Positions 10,996 to 21,315 of a stretch of DNA of 64,000 bases are shown piece after piece. The notes beneath the pieces were generated by a model that saw nothing but the letters and a program-made list of their open reading frames with translations, was not told where the DNA came from and ran no database searches. Source of the DNA: Haematobia irritans (Eukaryota > Arthropoda > Insecta > Diptera > Muscidae); the NCBI RefSeq assembly GCF_050003625.1, contig NC_134397.1, forward strand, positions 281,350,070 to 281,414,069, in the 5' to 3' direction. The translations under genes and the position numbers were made by a program. Position 1 is the first letter of the stretch. The number at the start of each line of letters is the position of its first letter.

Positions 10996-11337
10996 CAGTA
11001 ATCCTTCGATTTACGTCGTCAAATTGTTTGTTACATCAAACTTCGATTTACGTCACCATTCGATTTACGTCGTCGATTTTTTGCCCACTTTATGAGAAAC
11101 GCCTTCCATATGTAAAATAAGTATCAACGATAATGATGAAATCGAAACATGTTTTCTGAAATTCTTACCGAAATTACTAAATTACCTTTATTTTTGAAGT
11201 TTTTTCTTATGTACACGCACATACATACATAAATGGACTTAGGAGTAACTATGAACAATTTTGAATTCGTTTTACGTCGTTTCGATCAACGTCGTCAAAT
11301 TCCGGAACCATTTACGACGTAAATCGAGGGATTACTG
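10996..11337. mobile_element. 342-bp MITE with CAGTAATCC ends and TA target duplication (pogo/Tigger-like)
   Basis: Ends CAGTAATCCTTCGATTTACG and, inverted, CAGTAATCCCTCGATTTACG match at 19 of 20 positions. TA dinucleotides flank both sides (10994-10995, 11338-11339). Subterminal direct copies of CGATTTACGTCGTC occur at the left. No coding sequence. Mentally removing it with one TA makes the copia integrase frame continuous, which proves the borders. The pogo/Tigger assignment is from end sequence and TA duplication only. Confidence 0.9.
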
Positions 11338-12042
11338 TACAAATAATGCACACAATGACATACACTCCACAACAAAACGGGGTCTCGGAAAGATTCAATC
11401 GAACTGTCCTGGAAAAAATTCGGGCGCTAATAATAGATTCAAATGTACCGAAACATCTTTGGCCTGAGGCACTGTACACTAGTGTCCACATATTAAATAG
11501 GAGTCCGACAAAAGCTATAACAGGATTCAAAACACCGGCAGAACATTGGTACCAAGTGAAGACTGATGTCACAAAGATGAAAGTCCTTCGGGTGTAAAGC
11601 ATACGGTTGGATTCCAAGTCAAAAAAGAACAAAACTAGATCCAAAAAGCAAAATATATGTAATGGTTGGTTATTGTACTAACGGATACAGAATCTGGAAT
11701 AGAGAAAACAATAAAATAGTTCTAGTGCGAGACGTCAGATTTGATGAAAGCACATATCCATACAAAGAAAATAATATATTATTACCTAATGAAATATTTA
11801 TTCAACGCAATGATCGAGAGGAGGAGGACTCAGCAGGGTTTGTAATTGATTCACTCCTTGCACAAAATAATGTGACGTCTTCGTTTGAGCAAGAATCCGA
11901 AATTGCCTCAGAAGTAGTAACTAATCAAATCCAAGATAATGAAATTCAGTTCAATGCTGAAAGGGAAGTAGATACTGAAGATGTGAATCACAATTTGGTT
12001 GAAAACGAACCATGCGATGAAAATGTGCTGACAACAATATAA
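11338..12042 (+). pseudogene. copia integrase C-terminal part and linker
   Basis: MHTMTYTPQQNGVSERFNRT carries the copia block with the catalytic Glu (SERFNRT), followed by ALIIDSNVPKHLWPEA and the usual copia LNRSPTKAI. A frame change near 11597 leads into FDESTYPYKENN, the linker region, and a Glu/Asp-rich segment to a stop at 12040-12042. The two frames were once one. The protein would insert copia cDNA; the breaks make this copy inactive. Confidence 0.87.
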
Positions 12043-12054
12043 CGAGCGGCAATG

Positions 12055-12785
12055 ATTATTTGCAAATCCAGCCTAGACGAAGTGAACGTGAAAGAAGGCT
12101 TCCATTAAAATTACCTGATCATTACTTGTCTACTTTCCAATGTTCATTAGGCGTAATGCCAAATACTTTTCAAGATATTGAAAATTCCGATGAGAAGGAA
12201 ATATGATTGCTAGCTGTAAACGAAGAAATTGAATCAATGCATAAAAACAACGTATGGGAGTATGTACTAAAACCAGACAATGCCATCGCGATACAAAACT
12301 AGACTTGTAGCAAAGGGCTTTATGCAAAAACCGGGTTTAGATTATACGGAAACGTATTCTCCTGTAGCTAAACTAGCTACAATAGGTGTTAGCTTTTGGA
12401 GTTCGTTATGACTATATGTTTCATCAGCCTTTCTATATGGTGAATTGAAGGAAGATATCTTTATTGAAGCTCCCGAAGGTGTAAAATGCAAAGAAAATAT
12501 GGTTCTAAAGTTAAATAGAAGCCTATACAGGTTAAAACAAAGTCCAAGTTGCTGGAATGAAAAACCAAATGATCATCTAGTCACCATCGGATTTAAAAGA
12601 TTGCTCCATGATTATTGTCTATATGTGAAAAATGCTGAAAAAGGTGTTATAGTCTTACTAATTTACGTGGACGATGTTTTACTCCTGGCGAGAAGTATTA
12701 GAGAAATTGAAGAAATAAAAACCTTACTAGAAAACAATGGAAAAAAACATGGAAAAAATTTCACTTATTACCAATAGAAAAACGA
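12055..12785 (+). pseudogene. copia reverse transcriptase, 5' part
   Basis: The plus strand encodes RRSEREERRLPLK-like sequence, then [54 protein letters not shown] and the catalytic YVDDVLLLA. These are the copia RT blocks in order. Stops at about 12205, 12300 and 12410 and small frame changes break it upstream of the 110-codon open stretch at 12445-12777. It stops where a hAT-like element is inserted; the RNase H continues beyond 14430. Confidence 0.9.
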
Positions 12786-13592
12786 GATGTCACCATTAGC
12801 GTAGCTAGACAATTTTCCTAGGGGGGGCTATAGCCCCCCTAGCTAAACATTTATAGACTGAACTTATAGGTTCAATTATTGTTTTATTTCATAAAAAAGA
12901 ATACAAAAATAGACATCAAAATAATATATAATAAAGCAACTAAAAGTAGTTCCACACTTTTCCCAGCAAAAAAACTGGGATTTGTTTTAAAAGCACAACT
13001 TTAAAAGCACTTCCAAAAATGTCCTCACAAAGAAGTTAATTATATTAACTACACAGTAAGTTTTTTACTTCAGTTTTTTCATATTTTAATGCGTAATTTT
13101 TGTTTTCTTTTTTCAAATAGTTTAAAAAAAGAGTAAAAATAAATAAAATGGTAAAAATTATTCAAATTTTGCCACAAAAATGCTAATCCATTATAGAAAA
13201 ATGGATAATTTTTGAAAATATTCAAACAAGCGTTAGAATGCATTAAAAATCATAAAAAAATATAAAAATTATTATAAATTAATGTTTCTTGAAGCTCGAG
13301 GTCTTTATAAATATTTATATAATTCTAACAAAAGTTCGACCAAAAATCAAATAAAAAACGAATAAATAAAAATTATTTATTTGGGAAAATATCACACAAC
13401 GATATGGATCACACCGTAAGAAGTGATGCAAATTTATTGCAACGGCTGTTGAAACGGTGGACATTCGTTCTATGACGAGTTCCTATTACATTAATCGCTT
13501 CTCCGCCAATTTTGCACCACTTCCGGACCCAAAAAGAACATTTTCACTTCTTTTTTGGCGACGCTTTTTGCAGCATTATTAATTTATGAAAG

Positions 13593-13939
13593 GGAGCCAC
13601 CGTGGTGCAATGGTTAGCATGCCCGCCTTGCATACACAAGGTCGTGGGTTCGATTCCTGCTACGACCGAACACCAAAAAGTTTTTCAGCGGTGGATTATC
13701 CCACCTCAGTAATGCTGGTGACATTTCTGAGGGTTTCAAAGCTTCTCTAAGTGGTTTCACTGGAATGTGGAACGCCGTTCGGACTCGGCTATAAAAAGGA
13801 GGTCCCTCGTCATTGAGTTTAACATGGAATTGGGCAGCACTCAGTGATAATAGAGAAGTTCACCACTGTGGTATCACAATGGACTGAATAGTCTAAGTGA
13901 GCCTGATACATTGGGCTGCCACATAACCTAACCTAACCT
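13593..13939 (+). mobile_element. tRNA-derived SINE, copy 1
   Basis: Begins GGAGCCACCGTGGTGCAATG. It has a polymerase III A box (TGGTGCAATGGTTAGCATG) and B box (GGGTTCGATTCC) with a CCTTG/CAAGG anticodon-like stem. A roughly 270-bp unrelated body follows, then a tail of TAACC repeats. The 12-bp target duplication AATTTATGAAAG flanks it at 13581-13592 and 13940-13951, which shows target-primed retrotransposition. It sits inside the hAT-like element. Confidence 0.93.
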
Positions 13940-14027
13940 AATTTATGAAAGAATAGTTTTAATACCAATTACTATTTTTTAATTAAGATGACTAAACCAG
14001 ACTAAACAATATAATAAAAGAGCTTTA

Positions 14028-14166
14028 CAGCCTGTTTATGTATGTCGAATAATCTCTGTGGATCGACTAAAATGGAAACAAACAGCTGAATTTATAACCA
14101 AAAAACAGCTGTTTCTATGCATTTCAGTCGATCGATTGAACTCGTTCGACATACAGAAACAGGCTG
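14028..14166. mobile_element. 139-bp fold-back MITE, TTA target duplication
   Basis: The ends CAGCCTGTTTATGTATGTCG and, inverted, CAGCCTGTTTCTGTATGTCG differ at one of 20 positions. TTA flanks both sides. An inner AACAGCTG pair continues the fold. The 3-bp TTA duplication would suit PIF/Harbinger, but that is inference. Confidence 0.75.
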
Positions 14167-14430
14167 TTAGGTATTCAACTAAACCATAAGTTCAATCACA
14201 GCTATATTTCAAAAATATCAGACTTCAAACATTGCCATCGGCAACTGCTACCACAACCCAAGTAATTCGATTGTGCATGAAAGTCTTTAGCGGAACTTTG
14301 TGCGGTTGTATACACTTGTTTAATTTTTATAAAAATGTAAAATCGTAAATAGGTTTTCAAATTCTGGGGGGGTTTTCTGGGGGGTTCTAAGCCCCCTCCC
14401 CAGAGGCCTTCCTACGCTTATGGATGTCAC

Positions 14431-15058
14431 GAATAATCCATATCAAGAATTGTTGGGCAGCTTAATGTACCTTATGGTTTGTTTACGTCCGGAAATCGCT
14501 TTTGCTGTCGGGTATCTGGGGCGTTTTCAACAAAATCCCAGTGATGATCATTGGAATGCACTTAAAAGAATTTTACGCTACTTACAAGGCTCGAAATCTT
14601 TGAAGTTGAATTTTAAAAGGGACACAAATTCCAAACCATTACTAGGGTATGCTGACGCAGACTGGGCGTCAGATCAAAGTGATAGAAAATAAACAAGCGG
14701 TTACATATTCTTCGTTTTGGGATGCCCAGTATCATGGTGCAGCAAAAAACAAAGCACTGTAGCTTTATCGTCTAGCGAAACCGAATATGTTGCACTTAGT
14801 GGGGCTGTATCCGAAGGTTTGTGGATATCAGGAATTTTAGAAGATCTAGCAATTTTCCAACAGAGTGACAGTTTTACTATTTTCGAGGATAATGCTGTAT
14901 GTATTGCAATGGCGAATAATTCTGAAATTAAGAGAGCAAAACATATTGACATAAAACACCACTTCCTACATGACCACATAAACAGTGGCAAAGTGGTTAT
15001 AAAACCAGTTTCATCAAAGGATCAAGTACCAATAGAAGAAATTATTGACTCTGCATAA
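14431..15058 (+). pseudogene. copia RNase H region, first copy
   Basis: NPYQELLGSLMYLMVCLRPE and KRILRYLQGSKSLKL are the RT/RNase H connection; GYADADWASDQSDRK holds the first RNase H Asp. A TAA replaces the usual Ser after DRK (14690-14692). The frame reopens with SWCSKKQSTVALSSSETEYV (active-site Glu), FEDNAVCIAMANN (Asp) and AKHIDIKHHFL (Asp) and ends at TAA 15056-15058. The nonsense codon makes it inactive. Confidence 0.9.
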
Positions 15059-16190
15059 ATATTCCTTGGATATCAGGAATTTTAGAAGATCTAGCAATTT
15101 TCCAACAGAGTGACAGTTTTACTATTTTCGAGAATAATGCTGTATGTATTGCAATGACGAATAATTCCGAAATTAAGAGAGCAAAACATATTGACATAAA
15201 ACACCACTTAAAAGAATTTTACGCTATTTACAAGGCTCGAAATCTTTGAAGTTGAATTTTAAAAGGGACACAAATTCCAAACCATTACTAGGGTATGCTG
15301 ACGCAGACTGGGCGTCAGATCAAAGTGATAGAAAATAAACAAGCGGTTACATATTCTTCGTTTTGGGATGCCCAGTATCATGGTGCAGCAAAAAACAAAG
15401 CACTGTAGCTTTATCGTCTAGCGAAACCGAATATGTTGCACTTAGTGGGGCTGTATCCGAAGGTTTGTGGATATCAGGAATTTTAGAAGATCTAGCAATT
15501 TTCCAACAGAGTGACAGTTTTACTATTTTCGAGGATAATGCTGTATGTATTGCAATGGCGAATAATTCTGAAATTAAGAGAGCAAAACATATTGACATAA
15601 AACACCACTTCCTACATGACCACATAAACAGTGGCAAAGTGGTTATAAAACCAGTTTCATCAAAGGATCAAGTACCAATAGAAGAAATTATTGACTCTGC
15701 ATAAATATTCCTTGGATATCAGGAATTTTAGAAGATCTAGCAATTTTCCAACAGAGTGACAGTTTTACTATTTTCGAGAATAATGCTGTATGTATTGCAA
15801 TGACGAATAATTCCGAAATTAAGAGAGCAAAACATATTGACATAAAACACCACTTCCTACGTGACCACATAAACTGTGGCAAAGTTGTTATAAGTACCAA
15901 TAGAAGAATTATTGACTCTGCATAAATATTCCTTGGATATCAGGAATTTTAGAAGATCTAGCAATTTTCCAACAGAGTGACAGTTTTACTATTTTCGAGA
16001 ATAATGCTGTATGTATTGCAATGACGAATAATTCTGAAATTAAGAGAGCAAAACATATTGACATAAAACACCACTTCCTACGTGACCACATAAACTGTGG
16101 CAAAGTGGTTATAAAACCAGTTTCATCAAAGGATCAAGTACCAATAGAAGAAATTATTGACTCTGCATAAATATTCCTTGGATTTCTCCA
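14561..16190 (+). repeat. Nested tandem duplications of the copia RNase H end
   Basis: A 646-bp unit is duplicated (14561-15206 and 15207-15852), so the second copy repeats the same TAA after DRK. Smaller duplications inside place the block ATATCAGGAATTTTAGAAGA at 14825, 15070, 15471, 15716 and 15937. Copies at 15070, 15716 and 15937 share variants (GAGAATAATG, ATGACGAAT), so one variant subunit was amplified. The last copy ends in GACTCTGCATAAATATTCC near 16180. Confidence 0.92.
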
Positions 16191-16194
16191 AAAT

Positions 16195-16455
16195 ACCATG
16201 GCAATGAGTGAAAATTTATGCCAATTTGATTAATCGATTCGAGACTATCAGGAACATAAGGGCGAACATCAACAAATCCAAAGAAAATCCAGTAGAAAAC
16301 ATGAATTTCATACCACCGGCCATTACAACCAAATGAATACATCGTCTTTCTTTAGTTCTTGGTCATTTCGACGAACTGATGAGAAATAATCGCTCTTGAG
16401 TTTTAATTAATCTCTTATTAGTTGAAATTTAAATTTTCAAGCATCTTTTTTTTTT
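16195..16455. other. No recognised feature
   Basis: AT-rich sequence after the copia end. It may hold a decayed 3' untranslated part or LTR, but no repeat partner or polypurine tract is evident. Confidence 0.4.
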
Positions 16456-16469
16456 ATTTGTAAACAATA

Positions 16470-16811
16470 GGTTAGGTTAGGTGGCAGCCCGAAGTATCAG
16501 GCTCACTTAGACTATTCAGTCCATTGTGATACCACATTGGTGAACTACTCTTTTATCACTGAGTGCTGCCCGATTCCATGTTAAGCTCAATGACAAGGGA
16601 CCTCCTTTTTATAGCCGAGTCCGAACGGCGTTCCACATTGCAGTGAAACCACTTAGAGAAGCTTTGAAACCCTCAGAAATGTCACCAGCATTACTGGGAT
16701 GGGATAATCCACCGCTGAAAAACTTTTTGGTGTTCGGTCGCAGCAGGAATCGAACCCACGACCTTGTGTATGCAAGGCGGACATGCTAACCATTGCACCA
16801 CCGTGGCTCCC
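16470..16811 (-). mobile_element. tRNA-derived SINE, copy 2
   Basis: Full-length inverse copy of the SINE at 13593-13939 with A box, B box and TAACC tail (seen as GGTTAGGTTAGG at the left). Flanks ATTTGTAAACAATA (16456-16469) and ATTTTTAAACAATA (16812-16825) form a 14-bp target duplication with one mismatch. Confidence 0.92.
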
Positions 16812-16825
16812 ATTTTTAAACAATA

Positions 16826-17090
16826 AATTTTATTTTGACAGCTGTAAACAATAAATTTTATTTTAACAGCTGGGGGACCAAGTGTTGCCAATCAAAATCG
16901 AAATTTGAACTGAAACCATTTTTGCGTTTTCTTTTAGCACTGGTGAACAGTGTAGAAAGAAAACAGTCCTATTACAATATTGACGTGTTTTGGAGGAAAA
17001 CTTGTGTTTTTAACTTAATTTTTTGTATGGGGAAAACGACTCAAACCCCAAAACATGCTTGGTGAGAACGCCGTATTAGACTACACTCAT
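16826..17090. repeat. Short direct repeat; otherwise nothing recognised
   Basis: The block AACAATAAATTTTATTTT plus RACAGCTG occurs twice in a row (16819-16845, 16849-16875). The rest, to about 17090, is unassigned. Confidence 0.55.
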
Positions 17091-17175
17091 AGAAAAAATA
17101 TTGCTGATGCTAGCAAACGTTGTATGCTGTTTTTCACACAAAAAAATACTGCTGTTTTAGTAGTTTTTTTTTTTG

Positions 17176-17425
17176 CTAAAACAGCAAACAGTCTGTTATT
17201 TTGGAATATAATACATACTTCCAGAAAATTCTGCTGACTTGTGGCAGAGAAATAATCAGATGTCCATACTTCGTAGAGTAACAAGAAATTCTTTTATTTG
17301 CAAATAACTCTTCAACGTGGATGAACCAAACTTCAGGGTGATCCATCCAAAAAGAAGGAAATTTAATAGATGTTGCAGAGACTTCCAATTCATTATTAAG
17401 AATAGGAGGGCGTTCGTTTAGTGGA
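17176..17425 (-). pseudogene. Retrotransposon Gag N-terminal fragment
   Basis: The minus strand reads IKFPSFWMDHPEVWFIHVEE and LFANKRISCYSTKYGHLIIS, the FW-x-P-x-WF-x-x-VE block that opens the Gag of many Ty3/gypsy-type elements in insects. Only about 60 codons survive. It stops in AT-rich sequence on one side and is cut by the hAT end at 17431 on the other. It is unrelated in sequence to the gag at 2744-4099. Confidence 0.7.
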
Positions 17426-17430
17426 TTAGC

Positions 17431-17640
17431 CAGGGCTGTGGAGCCGGAGTCGGAGTTTGAAGATTTTGCTGGAGTCGGAGTCGTAAAAATTTTGCTCGAC
17501 TCCGACTCCGGGTAAACCAAATTTTTTAAAACACTTCACATTTTTGTAACTAAGCAAGTTTTTACTCAAATTAGTTTCCTCTGCGTTACTCATTCGATCA
17601 ATGTACAGCATGATTGTAAATGAAAATCAACTTCCAATTA
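17431..17640. mobile_element. hAT end fragment (CAGGGCTGTGGAG family)
   Basis: CAGGGCTGTGGAGCCGGAGT, the repeated GGAGTCGGAGTCG motifs and the following AAAACACTTCACAT...TTTGTAAC block match the left end of the element at 38792-40683. The other end is not found, so it is a truncated copy; the right limit is approximate. Confidence 0.8.
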
Positions 17641-17749
17641 CGGCTATCTTTTTATGTTTCCTAGAATGTTAGACTAGCAGATGGGCTGGATCGATCCATT
17701 TTAATGCCCATATCAATTTATTTGAAATTTCCGAACAATCGAAATTATT

Positions 17750-18145
17750 TTTATACCCTCCACCATAGGACAAAGTTAATATACCCCCAGTATATTAACT
17801 TTGTCATTCCGTTTGTAACACATCGAAACACATGTCCGTCCGTCCGTCTGTTGAAATCACGCTAACTTCCGAACGAAACAAGCTATCGACTTGAAACTTG
17901 GCACAAGTAGTTGTTATTGATGTAGGTCGGATGGTATTGCAAATGGGCCATATCGGTCCACTTTTACGTATAGCCCCCATGTAAACGGACCCCCAAATTT
18001 GGCTTGCCGATCCTCTAAGAGAAGCAAATTTCACCCGGCTGAAATTTGGTACATGGTGTTAGTATATGGTCTCTAACAACCATGCAAAAATTGGTCCATA
18101 TCGGTTCATAATTATATATAGCCCCCATATAAACCGATCAGCTCA
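17750..18145 (+). mobile_element. DINE-1-like element, 5' fragment
   Basis: Starts TTATACCCTCCACCATAGG and continues with TTTGTCATTCCGTTTGTAAC, a CCGTCCGTCCGTCTG run, GAAATCACGCTAACTTCC and ATATAGCCCCCATATAAACC, as in the copy at 33055-33933. It stops after one internal repeat and lacks the 3' hairpin. A 15-bp perfect inverted repeat (ACAAAGTTAATATAC, 17767-17801) interrupts its start. Confidence 0.85.
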
Positions 18146-18940
18146 GTAATTAGCGTGTGTGAGTGGTGAATTTTTTAATTAAAACAAAACTTCAATTGTA
18201 ACTTATCTCGCTATATTTTGAAGCATTCTAATTTATCTTTGGTTGTCTCCTTGATGTTTGTTATTCCCAATATCTTAGTTTGCTACACCGTTTGATTGTA
18301 TCCTCAATGTTTATCTAAAATTATATTTTGCAAGCCCAATTGGCATCAGACAATACCGCAGGGCTATTGATTCTTTATAATTGCTAGATCTCTGTAGCTT
18401 TGATAAATGTTCTTTGTACCTTGATAAATTTTTATTTGATGCAATTTATTCGATTACGGACTTCGCAAACTAGAACTTGCAGGATCGCCAATGTGGGGTA
18501 CTTGATATACAAACCGATGTAGGTCATTTGTTATATATTATAATATCGGAGGATTCGATATTGACTTATCGTTATGAAGTTATTATAATTAATTTTAATT
18601 AATTATAGAAAATTAATGACAAACAAAACATATACCTGTGTACATATATTAAATTCAAAACTTTTATGTTTTTATGAATTAAAGAATATAAAGTGTTATC
18701 TATGAAAATAATATCTAATAACGCCACTACAAAACTTTTTTGGCAATTTTTTAAGGTGGGCATTAAGTCCGATGCCAATAATTCCACAACAACATCAGCT
18801 TCTAATATCTGAATGACATTGTTTTTAAACGCCGTTCGCCTGTGAAACTCTTTACCTGCGACCAATCAATTTATTGGCAATGCGTTATATGGATATTTTT
18901 CTGCTTAATGCTAATACATACACACCCTTATCAATTCAGT
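18146..18940. other. No recognised feature
   Basis: AT-rich. The 88-codon minus-strand open stretch at 18599-18865 begins MVAGKEFHRRTAFKNNV; it has no recognisable domain or neighbouring exon, so it is not called as a gene. Confidence 0.5.
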
Positions 18941-18946
18941 TCCTTC

Positions 18947-20740
18947 CCAATAAATACAGGATGAGCGTTTTTCAAATGCAACAACTTTTCAGTTTGAGGG
19001 TAAATATAATTTTCAACATAAATTCAACTTGACTTGAAATAGCTCATCTTCAATACATCTTCAAATTGTTTGCGAATTACTTCCAATTTGCCAAAATGTT
19101 GACGAAATCTTTGAAAAGGTGTTGAAGATAATATGAGAAAACTTTGACAAAACACTACCCTAAAATGCAACGAAAAAACCATGTGGTTTTCAATACTTAT
19201 TTGTGCAACGAAGTTCGTGGTCAATTGCAAGAAATAAAAAAATGGAACATTTTAGACAAATAACCAAATAGTTTATAAAAATAGGTAAGTGAAAATAAAA
19301 AATGAAATAAAACTTTAAGAAAGCCACGAAATGTATATCTCTTTGCAGAAAACTAAAATTATGGATTATACGTTCTTAAAAACATTAAAAAGCTGACCGA
19401 TGAAAAAATGGTGGACAATTAACTGGAACTGCTTCAAATAGTTTATAATAATTGGTACGTCAAGGAGCCACCGTGGTGCAATGGTTAGCATGCCCGCCTT
19501 GCATACACAAGGTCGTGGGTTCGATTCCTGCTACGACCGAACACCAAAAAGTTTTTCAGCGGTGGATTATCCCTCCTCAGTAATGCTGGTGACATTTCTG
19601 AGGGTTTCAAAGCTTCTCTAAGTGGTTTCACCACAATGTGGAACGCCGTTCGGACTCGGCTATAAAAAGGAGGTCCCTTGTCATTGAGCTTAACATGGAA
19701 TCGGGCAGCACTCAGTGATAAGAGAGAAGTTCACCACTGTGGTATCACAATGGACTGAATAGTCTAAGTGAGCCTGATACATCGGGCTGCTACATAACCT
19801 AACCTAACATTGGTACGTCAATATGAAAAATTAAATCAACACTTTAGAGAAGTCACTAAATTTAAATCTCTTTGCAGAAAACTAAAATCTTTGGATGCTA
19901 CATTCTTGCAAACATTAAGAAGCTGACCAATGAAAAATGAGTGGCTTATCGACAAGAAAAAATTTCCAGAAACATTACAAGTGCAACCAATTAAAATTGT
20001 TAAAAACAACAAATTGTTGAAATCAACAACTTCTGGATGAAAATGTGCATCACATCGTCAGTTTAATTCATATGCTATTATCAGTTTAAAATGGATATTT
20101 TGTGAATTCCTTCTGCTGGAAATCAATTCTAACACGCGGTCCAGTACGTTCCTAATTTCAAATTGCCCGCATGTTAATAAATTTTAATGCTGTTTTATGA
20201 CACCAAAAGGAAGGAAATCGAATGATCAATGCAAAAGTGTTTACTAATAATGTTTAAGATATTTAAAGTTTTGTTTGTTTTTTTTTTTTTGTTCTTATTT
20301 GTTGATATGTTTAATAAGATTATTATTTATCAATTGGTATTGTAGTGTATTATGTAGTATAGTGTATTATTATATATTTTATTTTGATGAAAATGAATAA
20401 TTTATACAAAATTCATAGAATTTTGGTTTTGACTTTCAATTTGAAGTGGGGATATCATTCATACAAATTTAGGTTGAAAAGCATTTGCAACGATGTTAAT
20501 TTTGAATTTGTCTCGCATCGAAAATTGTTTGACAAATTATGTGCATTTCAATTTGAGGATAACACTTGAGATATTATTGCTAATGTGTTGAATTTCACTG
20601 TTGAGGGTAATGTCTGTTTTTTGTTAAGAACGCGATTTTCTCAAAAATTTCTCAACTTGAATATTACCCTAATCCTTTGAAAAAATGTTTGAAAAATTGT
20701 TGAAATTTAGCATTTTTCAAACGTTTGTGTTTATTGGGTT
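18947..20740. mobile_element. Possible TIR element with CCCAATAAA ends, carrying a SINE
   Basis: CCCAATAAATACAGGATGAG at the left and the inverse of CGTTTGTGTTTATTGGG at the right resemble each other, followed on both sides by a GTTTTTCAAATGC / GCATTTTTCAAAC pair. Interior sequence is AT-rich and noncoding, with a diverged internal repeat (AAATCTCTTTGCAGAAAACT at about 19334 and 19865). No clear target duplication. Family unknown. Confidence 0.45.
19464..19808 (+). mobile_element. tRNA-derived SINE, copy 3
   Basis: Full-length copy with A and B boxes and TAACC tail. The 13-bp target duplication ATTGGTACGTCAA (19451-19463, 19809-19821) is perfect, suggesting the youngest of the four copies. 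Confidence 0.95.
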
Positions 20741-20770
20741 GGGTTATATCTAAATTATTGGTTATTAAAA

Positions 20771-21314
20771 TGTCCGTCCTTATTGTTACATGCATTTAGA
20801 ATTTTGTAGGATCAACTACTATCATTTGTCGTTAAATTATACTAGTTTAAGGTGAGTACTATGTTCAGTTTTTTCACCACAACAATAAATTAAAACTGCA
20901 AAAAACTATATGAAGGTCATTATATTTTTATCAAGTTATGTCAAATTATGTATGGAAAAGACTCAAAGCATTGATTGTGAAACATTATATATTTCTAAAT
21001 TGATTCAAAAAAGTAACCGTGAAAATAAGCTGGCTTTCAGATTGTCCGTCCTTATTGTTACATGCATTTAGAATTTTGTAGGATCAACTACTATCATTTG
21101 TCGTTAAATTATACTAGTTTAAGGTGAGTACTATGTTCAGTTTTTTCACCACAACAATAAATTAAAACTGCAAAAAACTATATGAAGGTCATTATATTTT
21201 TATCAAGTTATGTCAAATTATGTATGGAAAAGACTCAAAGCATTGATTGTGAAACATTATATATTTCTAAATTGATTCAAAAAAGTAACCGTGAAAATAA
21301 GCTGGCTTTCAGAT
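20771..21314. repeat. 272-bp tandem duplication containing half of a MITE
   Basis: 20771-21042 and 21043-21314 look identical. Each holds TTTAAGGTGAGTACTATGTT, the end motif of the MITEs at 23049-23595, in front of an unrelated-looking body ending GCTGGCTTTCAGATTG. The inverted partner end is missing. Confidence 0.93.
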
Positions 21315-21315
21315 T

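Larger units (their letters stand above)
12794..14422. mobile_element. 1.63-kb non-autonomous hAT-like element inside copia
   Basis: An 8-bp target duplication GATGTCAC lies at 12786-12793 and 14423-14430. The ends CATTAGCGTAG and, inverted, CATAAGCGTAG form short inverted repeats. G-rich and C-rich blocks (GGGGGGGCTATAGCCCCCC at 12823-12841; CTGGGGGGTTC near 14377) sit just inside both ends. The 8-bp duplication supports hAT. No transposase is seen. A SINE and a 139-bp fold-back element are nested inside. Confidence 0.85.
10380..16190 (+). mobile_element. Ty1/copia LTR retrotransposon, decayed and interrupted by nested insertions
   Basis: In plus-strand order: a copia-type primer binding site, GAG-pre-integrase, integrase, RT and RNase H. 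Integrase before RT is the copia order. The gag gene is almost wholly missing: under 100 nt separate the primer site from the pre-integrase domain. Two DNA transposons sit inside (10996-11337 and 12794-14422), and the RNase H end is tandemly duplicated. Stops and frameshifts occur throughout. The 5' LTR outer end and the 3' LTR are not resolved. Confidence 0.92.

Noticed and set aside
13593..13670. Functional tRNA gene
   Set aside because: The A and B boxes belong to a SINE head: the same sequence with the same 270-bp body occurs four times with target duplications, and the cloverleaf is imperfect.
13920..13940. Telomeric repeat from the TAACC runs
   Set aside because: The runs are 3-4 units long and always form the 3' tail of the SINE copies between target duplications.
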